Below, piece by piece: positions 17,432-26,200 of a DNA stretch of 64,000 bases. The stretch's first letter is position 1, and each line of letters begins with the position of its first letter. The notes under the pieces were generated by a model. It was not told the DNA's origin. It did not search any database and was given only the letters and a program-made list of their open reading frames with translations. The DNA lies in the NCBI GenBank assembly GCA_963750065.1, contig CAVVPK010000015.1, positions 186,001 through 250,000 on the forward strand, read 5' to 3'. This DNA is from CAVSRC01 sp963750065. Lineage in GTDB: Bacteria; Pseudomonadota; Alphaproteobacteria; Rhizobiales; Kaistiaceae. Position numbers and translations under genes: made by a program.

Positions 17432-18085
17432 ATGGGGGAAGCGCTTCCCAACCAGGTGCCAGAGGAGCATCCCAGGGTTGGGGCGATCATTCGTGCGCGC
17501 CGCCGCCAGATGCAGATGACTCTGCAGGAACTCGGCGATTCGGCCGGCGTTTCCGTAGGGTATCTCAGCCAGGTCGAGCGCGACCACGCGACGCCGTCCC
17601 TTGGGACCCTCGCGCAGATCGCCCGCGCCCTCGAGGTCGGCATCGACTATTTCATCGCCACCCCAAACGCCAAGGCAGCGCTGACCCGGAAGGGGGAACG
17701 CCGCAAGTTCTCGGTCGACGGATCGTCGGTGATCTATGAGCGCTTGGGGGCGGAATTCCCCGGCAACGTGCTCTCATCCTTCATCCTTACCGTGCCGCCC
17801 GGGTACCGTTCGGAGGTCGTCAGCCACGAAGGCGAGGAGATCCTTTACGTTCTCGAAGGAGCGATCATACAGCGGCTCGACGACGAGGAGATGGTCATGT
17901 CCGCCGGGGACAGTCTGCATTTCCGTGGCAACCGTCCACACGCCTGGTCGAACCATACCGACCGGCCGGCGCGGCTCCTGTGGACGGGATCGCTCACCCT
18001 CTTCCGGTCGAGTGCGCAGCCGCGCGCCACGCCGGTGTTGAAGGACAGAAAAAGGAACGTCAAACTCCAGGAGAGAAAACAATGA
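17432..18085 (+). CDS. XRE-family regulator with C-terminal cupin domain
   Basis: A 217-residue regulator. An N-terminal helix-turn-helix (VGAIIRARRRQMQMTLQELGDSAGVSVGYLSQVERDHATPSL, about residues 15-60) is joined to a cupin (about residues 95-190) with HEGEEILYVLEGAI and FRGNRPHAWSNHTDRPARLLW. Regulators of this build usually sense the substrate or product of a neighbouring catabolic or uptake operon. Its stop overlaps the ATG of the binding-protein gene (18082), and it diverges from the permease operon, so it probably controls both arms. The HTH recognition helix is intact. Confidence 0.9.
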   Translation: MGEALPNQVPEEHPRVGAIIRARRRQMQMTLQELGDSAGVSVGYLSQVERDHATPSLGTLAQIARALEVGIDYFIATPNAKAALTRKGERRKFSVDGSSVIYERLGAEFPGNVLSSFILTVPPGYRSEVVSHEGEEILYVLEGAIIQRLDDEEMVMSAGDSLHFRGNRPHAWSNHTDRPARLLWTGSLTLFRSSAQPRATPVLKDRKRNVKLQERKQ

Positions 18086-19669
18086 GATTTTGGAAAGCCG
18101 CGTTATGTGCGGTGGCCATCGTCGTGCCGTTGTCGTCCGGAGCAGTCCAGGCGGCTACGCCCAAGGACGTGCTCGTGGTCGCCCAGAACATCGATGACAT
18201 CGTCGCGATCGACCCGGCACAGGCCTATGAGTTCACCTCGGGCGAACTGGTGACCAATACCTATGATCGACTTGTGCAGTACGACGCCGAAGACCCCACC
18301 GTGCTGGCACCGGGCCTTGCCACGAAATGGACGGCGGACGACGCCAACAAGACGATCACTTTCACTCTGCGTGACGGCGTGAAATTCCACTCGGGCAATC
18401 TCGTCCGGGCAGAAGACGTCAAGTACTCGCTTGCCCGCGTGATCAAGCTCAACAAGACGCCGGCCTTCATTCTCGCCCAGCTCGGCTGGACCCCGGAGAA
18501 TGTCGACGGCATGATCACGGCCAACGGCAGCACCGTCACCATCAAGTATGCCGGTGCGTTCTCGTCGAACTTCGTTTTGAACGTCATCGCCTCGCGCCCT
18601 GCCTCTGTCGTCGACGAGAAGACCGTGATGGCGCACGAGGTCAACGGCGACATGGGCAATGCCTGGCTCAACCAGCATGATGCCGGCAGCGGACCGTTCA
18701 GCCTCGCCGACTACCGGCCGAACGAGATCATTCGCCTCAACGCCAATCCGGACTATTTCAAGGATGGTCCGAAGGTGAAGCAGGTGATCATCCGGCATGT
18801 CGCGGAAGCGGCGACCCAGCAGCTTTTGTTGAAGTCCGGCGATGTCGACATGGCCCGGAATCTCACGCCGGACCAAATCGCCTCGCTCGATAAGGACAAG
18901 ATCAAGGTCGAAACTTTCCCGCAGGCTGCGGTGCATTTCCTGTCGTTCAACCAGAAGGACAAGGATCTGACCAACCCGGCCCTCTGGGAAGCGGCCCGCT
19001 ACCTCGTCGATTACAAGGGCATGGCCGACACCTTCTTGAAGGGCCAGATGGAAATCCATCAGGCTTTTTGGCCGAAAGGCTTTCCCGGGTCGCTCGATGA
19101 CACGCCATACACTTATGATCCGGAGAAGGCGAAGCAGATCCTCAAGGACGGCGGTGTGAAGACACCGATCGACGTCACTCTCGACGTGATCAATTCTGCC
19201 CCCTTCACCGATATGGCGCAGTCTCTGCAGGCAACCTTCGCGCAGGCCGGCATCAACTTCAAAATCATTCCGGGGACGGGTGCGCAGGTCATCACCAAAT
19301 ATCGTGGCCGTACCCATCAGGCGATGCTGCTCTATTGGGGTCCGGATTTCATGGATCCGCACTCCAACGCCAAGGCGTTCGCCTACAACGCCGACAATTC
19401 GGACGGCAACTATCAGGCGACCACCACCTGGCGGAACGCCTGGGCCGTGCCGGACGACATGAACAAGGAAACCATGGCGGCGCTGGCCGAGTCCGATCCT
19501 GCAAAGCGCAACGCGATGTATATCGACCTGCAGAAGAAGGTGCAGAAGAGACTCGCCGATCGTCATCATGTTCCAGGCCTCTTACGAAGTGGCCATGCAG
19601 AAAAACGTGAATGGCTATGTCAACGGCGCGACCTCTGACTTCGTCTACTATCGCCTTGTGACGAAGTAG
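18082..19669 (+). pseudogene. Peptide-type ABC transporter substrate-binding protein, frameshifted near the 3' end
   Basis: A periplasmic binding protein (SBP family 5, DppA/OppA). It has a signal peptide (MRFWKAALCAVAIVVPLSS...VQA|AT), the early motif DPAQAYEFTSGELVTNTYDRL, and WTADDANKTITFTLRDGVKFHSG. The frame is intact for about 490 residues. Then one extra base near 19549-19551 shifts it, and it ends at 19638 in unrelated residues. In the neighbouring frame the sequence continues as SPIVIMFQASYEVAMQKNVN, and on to VYYRLVTK with a TAG at 19667-19669, which is the expected family C terminus. It is either a real recent mutation or a sequencing error. Only about 40 residues are affected. The ATG at 18082 overlaps the regulator's stop. 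Confidence 0.85.
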
Positions 19670-19692
19670 GGCCGAACGCCTTCCGATCACTG

Positions 19693-19725
19693 GCCGGGGC
19701 GCCAGCGCCCCGGCTTTCTCTTTTT
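19693..19725 (+). terminator. Rho-independent terminator after the binding-protein gene
   Basis: A perfect 10-bp stem (GCCGGGGCGC at 19693-19702 with its complement at 19705-19714) is followed at once by TTTCTCTTTTT. It lies 24 bp after the TAG that would close the unshifted binding-protein gene. This independently supports 19667-19669 as the original stop. Confidence 0.92.
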
Positions 19726-19744
19726 GAACGATTGGAACCGTCCC

Positions 19745-19870
19745 ATGTCCGTTGTCACGATGGAATGGATGGCGGAAGCTGCCGAAAAGATCGAAGGCGC
19801 GATCGAATTCGACCGGTCTGTGCTGAAACTTCATCCGTCTCCAGTTGGCATGCAGCACGATCAGCGCAAA
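19745..19870 (+). pseudogene. Short unrecognised N-terminal coding remnant
   Basis: An ATG at 19745 opens a frame MSVVTMEWMAEAAEKIEGAI with acidic, helix-rich composition for about 40 codons. It then degenerates into sequence without coding character. It may be the start of the next gene of the transporter operon, cut off by the rearrangement that produced the following gene-poor zone. I cannot assign a family. Confidence 0.35.
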
Positions 19871-19994
19871 CAGGGTCTCCCTGTTCTCACGAGTTGGTTT
19901 CGCCTAACCTGGCCGGGGCAAGGCGCGGACATAGCCGTCATCGGCCTCGTCCTCCTCGCTGGCCTGTCGCAGACCGCAGGCGGCCCCCGAGTAG

Positions 19995-20201
19995 GCGCTG
20001 CTCGGCCACCTTGGTCGCGCCAGGGCCGACCACGGCATCAATTTCTGGCTCAAGGTCAAGGTTGCCTGCAAGGGCGCGCCGCAGGACTTCGACATCGTCG
20101 TCGGCTGCAACGTCGACGTGAGTCCGAACGAGGGTGGCAGCAGCCCAACTTTTGAGGTCGGGCTCATCCCCACGCCCTTCGGAAGGCGCATGTTCGCGTG
20201 A
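19995..20201 (+). pseudogene. C-terminal remnant of a conserved hypothetical protein
   Basis: An open stretch of 68 codons reads LGHLGRARADHGINFWLKVK and continues VACKGAPQDFDIVVGCNV, ending at a TGA at 20199-20201. It has clear coding character and resembles a small hypothetical protein I associate with rhizobial plasmids, from memory only. It begins right after an in-frame TAG and has no start codon, so only the C-terminal part survives. Function unknown. Confidence 0.5.
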
Positions 20202-20366
20202 GCGCCTCCGCAGTTCGACGTAGGCTCCGATGCTGAGCTTCAACCACCGCCCACCAAGCGCAACGACGCGATTATGGAAATGTTGCCGATGGGCGTCATT
20301 GCCTTTAGCGACACAACAGTTCGCTTAACAGCACTGCCTTCCCACCTCGCGACATCGACCAATCGC

Positions 20367-20507
20367 CAAACAGCAATCCGTTCCCGCTTTGCTGCAACGG
20401 CTTCCCGCTCAACGCCACTTCGATCCCGGATAGCGACAGTCGCTTCCCACTTAACGCCAATCGCTTCCCACTTAACGACAATGCATTCCCAGATAACGAC
20501 AACGGCT
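20367..20507. repeat. 21-bp imperfect tandem repeat (minisatellite)
   Basis: Read on the - strand, about six to seven units of 21 bp follow each other, for example TTGTCGTTAAGTGGGAAGCG plus one base, then the same with two changes, then more diverged units. In one - strand frame (open from 20667 to 20305) each unit encodes a heptapeptide of the form L-x-L-S-G-K-x (LSLSGNA, LSLSGKR, LALSGKR, LSLSGIE, VALSGKP). The 120-codon frame has no recognisable domain, no convincing ribosome site and lies in a gene-poor zone, so I list the repeat rather than a gene. Confidence 0.75.
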
Positions 20508-21208
20508 GACGCGCGGAATTCCCTGTTCCTGGTCTTCTGCGCCCTGAAAATGGCGACGAATTCCCTGCGCGGACAGGCAGGGGTTCCTCCCGCAACCGCC
20601 CGTTCTCACAGAGAAATCGCGGCCACAAGCTGGGGATCAGGGCGGAAATCGGCCAAATTCCCTGCAAATTCGCTTAGAACAGGGGAAATGAAAACAGAGA
20701 CAAGTTCGTAGTGGACTGCCAGCACCACCACTCAGTCTCCCGTTTTCGGGTCTCCACGAGCGCCCCTCGGAATTCCCGCGACATTTCCGCGACTTAGCTG
20801 GCAAGTCGGTATAGGCGACTGGTGGAGAGACGGGCTTGGCGGCGGCCATTCCGGGCAATTTGGCGGTTTGTCTCAGGAGGCCCTTTTCGGCCGCCAGACG
20901 TTTGAACCGGCGATTACCCGACTGGGCCGAGAAGCATTCGGCAATGGCCCGGCGGAACTCGTTGCCGCTGGGCAAAATGCGAGACTTTCTCAACTGCGGC
21001 GGGAATCAGACCGTGAAGCCGAGGACGGCACGCTGCTCGTCCCATCGGTACGGCAAGGGGCCGAGGCGCCGGAGCTTCTCTACGGTCAGGTCGACCGGCT
21101 GGAGCCCCTTGAGGATCTTCTCGAGGATATCCGGTGTAGATCGGCGTCGAATCGAGGCGGCCAAACGAACGGCAACATTTCCTTGCGGCAAATGATCAAA
21201 TGTGCCCC
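20508..21208. other. Gene-poor stretch without recognisable genes
   Basis: About 700 bp between the minisatellite and the palindrome of repeat copy B. Several frames stay open for 60-130 codons on both strands (for example + strand 20868-21269), but none shows a family motif. The - strand stretch around 21191-21006 (with EKILKGLQPVDLTVEKLRRLG) has the best coding character and could be a scrap of a decayed gene. Nothing firmer can be said. Confidence 0.45.
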
Positions 21209-21256
21209 GGGGGCGGGGTCACGATCGGCGCCGATCGTGACACCATCTGGATTGAC
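21209..21256. repeat. Dispersed repeat, copy B (core only), with perfect 22-bp palindrome
   Basis: The middle part of the dispersed repeat seen at 13017 and 31805. It contains a perfect 22-bp palindrome at 21219-21240 (TCACGATCGGC followed by its exact reverse complement), flanked by GGGGC on the left and ending near TTTTCTAATT. The left and right arms of the repeat are missing. It is the most symmetrical of the three cores and may preserve the ancestral form. Confidence 0.65.
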
Positions 21257-21481
21257 GTTTTCTAATTAGCTTCAGAACCTTACTGCTGAAATTCCACCCA
21301 TCTGACCCCGGCGCCAATGCACATTGAAGGTCGCAAACTCACGTAGCGGCCATTCGAACCTGGTTAACGACGTCGGCTCCCGGGGGCGACAATCCTATCG
21401 CGGATACCCTCGCTGTCTTTCTCCACATCTGATGCTGGATGCTACGTGGTGACGACCGGGCCTGAACGCTTCCCCGCGCCG

Positions 21482-23258
21482 TCAATAGGCGAGTGTGATG
21501 GCGACGTTTGCGAAGCTTGAAGTGCCGCTCGCGCCCGGCGCCTCGGCAAGCTGCCAGCCATAGTCGAAGTGGGCCTTCAGCCGACGGGAGATGTCATAAT
21601 TGAGGCCAAGCCCAACGCTCTCGAGGGTAATACTGCGCGGTAGGTTCTGCTGCGCGTTCCTGTAGGACACGCTGCCCAGATCGACGAAAGCATAAAGATC
21701 GGCGCTGTCCTGAACGGTGGCGCCGATGCGCTGCAACGGATGGAACGCGGGTGCATGCAGCTCAAAGCTCGCCAAGATGCCCTAGACTCCCATTTGCGAT
21801 GCGGGGATCGTAGCCGCGGACGCTGCCGATACCGCCCAGGCCAAGCTGCTCGCTGGGCAGGAGCTCACCGCTGGCAAGCTGCCCGTCCAGGCGTACGATG
21901 CCGCGCATGTCTCCGGGCAGGGTGAAGAGCCGGGTCAACTGCAGATTGTCGTAAACATAGCTGGCACTGGCGCCAGCCACGCCTGAGGCCTGGAATGCCC
22001 GCCCGGTATTGCCGGCGGAAAGATTGCCGGGGCTGGCCACGAGCCGGTTGGTGAAGGCGGTCTGGCCGTAGGCGTCCGGAATGCTGCCGCCGTAGATCAG
22101 CAGGAACTGCTCGATATCAGTGGCGTTGGCGAACACCGAGGTGCCACCGAAGGCCAGATTGTTGTCGGAACGCTTGTAGTCGAAGCCGACCTGGAACTGC
22201 TGTGCCATAGCGCCCAGATCGGGCAAGTCCCTCTCATAGCGCAAGCCCAGTTGCAGGCTGTGTCCGACTTCGTCGAAATTTGGCCCCAGATTGGGCACCT
22301 GCTCGGAATAGGCGCCGAAGACGTGAAGGAAATCACCCCAGGGCAACGGAGCGAGATAGTCGAGCGAATGGGCCGTGAAGCGCGGATCGTTCGAATGGCC
22401 GGCGCCGCGATTGCGGCTGCGCCAAAGGTCGGGGCTGGTGGTGAAGCGATAGGAGAGCTGCTGGTCGAGGCCGAACAGATTGCCCCAGTTGAATCCGATA
22501 TCGTACTCGTCGCGGCCGGTTACGGGCTGGCCATCATTGTCGTAGCCGGCGTAGACGCGCAGGGGGAAGCGGTCCTGCACATGCAGGGCGAGATCCGTGC
22601 GGCCGGGCGCCTTGGAGCGTTCCAGCACGGCGTCGACGCTGCGGAAGGGGTTGCGGTCGAGCCGGTTGAGGTCCTGCTTGAGACGGGCGATGGCGATCCT
22701 GCGGCCGGGCTTCAACTGCATCTCGCTTTTCAGCATATCGCCGGAGAAATATCTGTTGCCGGTGACGGTGACCTTGCCCAGCCGGTAGACAGTCACGACC
22801 GCCTGGACGGTGCCGCCGGTGATGTCCTGCTGGGGAAAGGTGACGCTCACCACCGGCAGATCGTGGGCGCGGTACCAGGCAACGACCGCATCGGAGATGC
22901 GGGACAGATCGCCTTGGTAGAGCGGTTTGCCGAGGAAGGCAGCAAGCCGGGTACGGATTTTGGCGTTGGTCAGCAGCGGCAGGTCGGCCATGACTGTGAT
23001 GCCGGGCTTGGCCACGCCGTTGGGCCTGATGCGCGCCGTGCTGTCCACGAAATAGAGCCCCTTGAGGGCGGGCAGAAGCTGCTTGCCCGGTCCGGCGGGT
23101 TTGGCGGGCGCGGCCTTGGGCGAGGCAATGGCGCCGGGCATGTGGGCTTTGGGCTGGCTGGGCGTTATGCGGCCAAGATCCTCGGCGGCGGCCGGCGCGG
23201 CGGCGAACAAGACGGCCAAGGACACGCAGGCGGCGAGACGACCGGCTCTGCCGCTCAC
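21482..23258 (-). pseudogene. Two-partner secretion outer-membrane transporter (TpsB; ShlB/FhaC type), frameshifted
   Basis: An outer-membrane pore that would export the 23255 adhesin. It has a signal peptide (LAACVSLAVLFAAAPAAAE), then POTRA domains with SVTFPQQDITGGTVQAVVTVY and VTGNRYFSGDMLKSE, then a 16-strand type barrel with the conserved GIGSVRGYDPR loop motif. The first frame runs from a GTG at 23258 and ends at 21762 shortly after that motif. The remaining barrel strands (ELHAPAFHPLQRIGATVQDS to NVAITLAY) continue in another frame to 21482. A single-base change near 21775-21790 explains this. The start overlaps the adhesin stop (GTGA), so the pair is translationally coupled. If the frameshift is real, export should fail because the last barrel strands are lost. 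Confidence 0.85.
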
Positions 23259-26200
23259 GGTCCTGCCCCTGAATTGCCGATGCTGGAAAAGCCCTCGATC
23301 GTAATCGGGGCATAGGGGCCGATCGTCCCCGGCAGTGCGGTCGGGAACAGATAGATCGCCCCAGTGCCTACCAGCACGCCGGTACAGACACTGGCGAAAG
23401 CACAGGCGCCGAAATTGCCCGTCACTTCCAGGCTGGAATGGCTGCCGTTGCCGAACGGCCCGGGCGGGAAAATGGAGGATGATCGTGTGAGCGTCAGAAG
23501 ACCGGAGTGGAAAGTGATCGCATAGTTCGGCGCTGTGGCGCCAAACGGATCGATGGAGAACGTCAATGGGCTGGTGGCGACAGGGGACAGCCCGAAAGCC
23601 AGGCCGCTGACGATCGCGGGGGTATCGCCATTGACGAAGCCGGAATAGCTGGCCGTGAAATCGAGATCCGACAGATCGCCGGTCGCGATGCTGTTCGCCG
23701 TAATCGACAGCGGCGACAGCCCCACCGTCAGGGTCCCCGGCGTGAAGGCGGTCAGATCGTAGTTGGACGAGGCCGCCAGCGTGCCTTGCGTGATTGCATA
23801 GTCGCCGGTGGGACTGGCCGCGGTCGCCGTGGTGGCGAGTGCGCCCGACAGGTCGTCGCCGTTGACCAGACCGTCCCCGCCCACCGTATAGGTCAGCGTC
23901 GGGTTGACGGCGCCAAAACCGCGGCTCTGGTCGTCCGCGGTGATCGTGATCGGCCGCAGGTCGACCGTCCAGGTGCCGGTCGTCGTGGTGTCGACGACAT
24001 AGTTGTCGTTTGTCAGCGTGCCGGACATCGACAGCGTGTGATCGCCGGCCGGGGTCGAGCCCGTGATGCCGAAGCTGTTCGAGAGCCCGGTCAGCACCGA
24101 CACGTCCTGGCCGTTCTGCAAACCCGTCGCCGACAGGCCAGGATCGTTCGGGTTGTCGCCGTAGGTTGAACTGCCGCCGAGCGCCGTCACCGTGATCGGC
24201 CGCGGGTCGACCGTCCAGGTACCGGTCTTCGTGGTCTCGACTAGGTAGTTGTCATTGGTCAGCGTGCCGGACACCGACAGCGTGTGATCGCCGGCCGAGG
24301 TCGTGCCCGTGATGCCGAAGCTGTTCGAGAGCCCGGTCAGCACCGACACGTCCTGGCCGTTCTGCAAGCCCGCCGCCGACAGGCCCGGATCGCTCGGGCT
24401 GTCGCCATAGGTTGAGGTGCCGCCGAGCGCCGTCACCGTGATATGTGCCGGATCGATCGTCAGCGCGCTCGAACCGGAATCGACATAGACACTGCTTCCG
24501 CTCACAGAGCTCACGTCGAGCACGTTCGCGCCCGAATAGGCATAGGTGCCCGCGTTGGTCGACGGCGTGATGGCACTGCCCCAAGCGAGCGCCACGTCAC
24601 CCGCGCCGGTACCGGTGACCGTTACGCCCGTCAGCGCAGGATTGGCGCCGCCATAGGTCATCGACGTGTCGCCCGACAGCGTGACGTAATCGTCATAGAG
24701 CCCGGTGGAAAGCGGCCGCAGCATCATGTAGCCACTATTGGTATCGGTGGTGGACTTGCCCCAGACGGCAGAAGAATCCCAGCCGGCATCGATGAAGGTG
24801 AAGGGATCCGTCATCTCGGCCGTAGTCAGGCCGGTGGCGCTGATGTTCGTCGCGGACTTCTTCCCGCCTCCGATGGCGCCGAGCGGATTGGTGTTGGTGC
24901 CCTGGGTGGTCTCAGCATCGTAGAAGGACGCGGAGATTGCGCCGTGGCTGTAGTTGGTGCCGACGAGGCCGCCGATGTTGCTATTGTTTCCCGCCGTCAC
25001 GGCGCCGGTTGCGTAGCTGTCGGTGATCGTGGCGTTGTTGGTGTTGTACCCGACCAGGCCGCCGGCAGCGCCGATGTCCGTCGTCACCGAGCCCGTGGCG
25101 AAGGTGTCGGTAACGGTGCCGGTGCCGCTGTTGCCCCCTGTCACGCCGCCGGCGGTCACGTAACCGGCCGTGTCGCCGGTTGCGTAGGAGCCGGTGATCG
25201 AAGCCGAACCGGCATTGCCCCCGGCCAGCCCGCCGACGTAGGAATTGCCCGTCACGTTGCCCGTGGCGTAGGAATCGACAATCGAGGCGGGGGCGAGGGA
25301 GGAGGGGCCGGCGTTGTTCCCGACCAGCCCACCGACCTGATCGAATCCCTTCACTTCGCCGGTCGCATAGGCGTCGACAATCGTACCTTTATAATTGTCG
25401 CCGACCAGCCCGCCGACATCATTGCTGTTACTGCCAACGCCCTCTACGGCGCCGGTAGCGTGGGCATTGCTGATCGTTCCTCCATTTTGTCCGACCAAGC
25501 CGCCGACCGAGCTATGGCCCGTCACATCGCCCGTGGCATAGGCGTTGCTGATCGTGCCGGAACTCAGTCCAGCGAGGAAACCCGTGTCGTCGTACCCATG
25601 GACATTGCCTCCGGTCAGGCCGACATTACGCACCACGCCGGTCGGGCTGATCACGCCGAAAAGGCCGACGTCGTATTCGTTGGCCCGGTCAATCGTCAGG
25701 TTAGTGATCGTGTGGCCAAGCCCGTCGAAGATCCCGTCGAAATCATAGTTCGCTCCGCTATTGCCCACCGGATCGAATCCGCTGCCGGAGTTCCAACCGG
25801 ATGTGGCGCTGGCGTCGATATCGGCGCCGAGCACGTAGTTGCGCGACAGATTGGCGGAGCTGTAGGGCGTGCCTTGCATGCCCTGCAGATCGGCGCCGGT
25901 GCTGCTGCCCTCGGCGCCGAGGCTGGTGATGACGGTGTAGTCGACCACGCCGCCGTCGCTGCCGAGCTTGGTGCTGAATCCGCCCGCTGACGTGAGGTTG
26001 ATCGGCGCGTTGACCTCATAGGTTGCCGTGTTGCCGGAGGCCACGGCACCCTGACCATATTCCAGCGCCAGCGCGCCAGACCCCGACGCGGTCACCGAAG
26101 AGTTGAACACGATGTTGCGGTAGGCCGACAGCGTCAGTTTCGAGCCGTTGGACCAGGTGACGGGGCTCGCCACGGTGATGTCGCCCGCCTGGCTGCCGGC

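Noticed and set aside
20367..20507. Possible CRISPR array
   Set aside because: Units are directly adjacent at 21 bp with no unique spacers, repeats are imperfect, and no cas genes are present.
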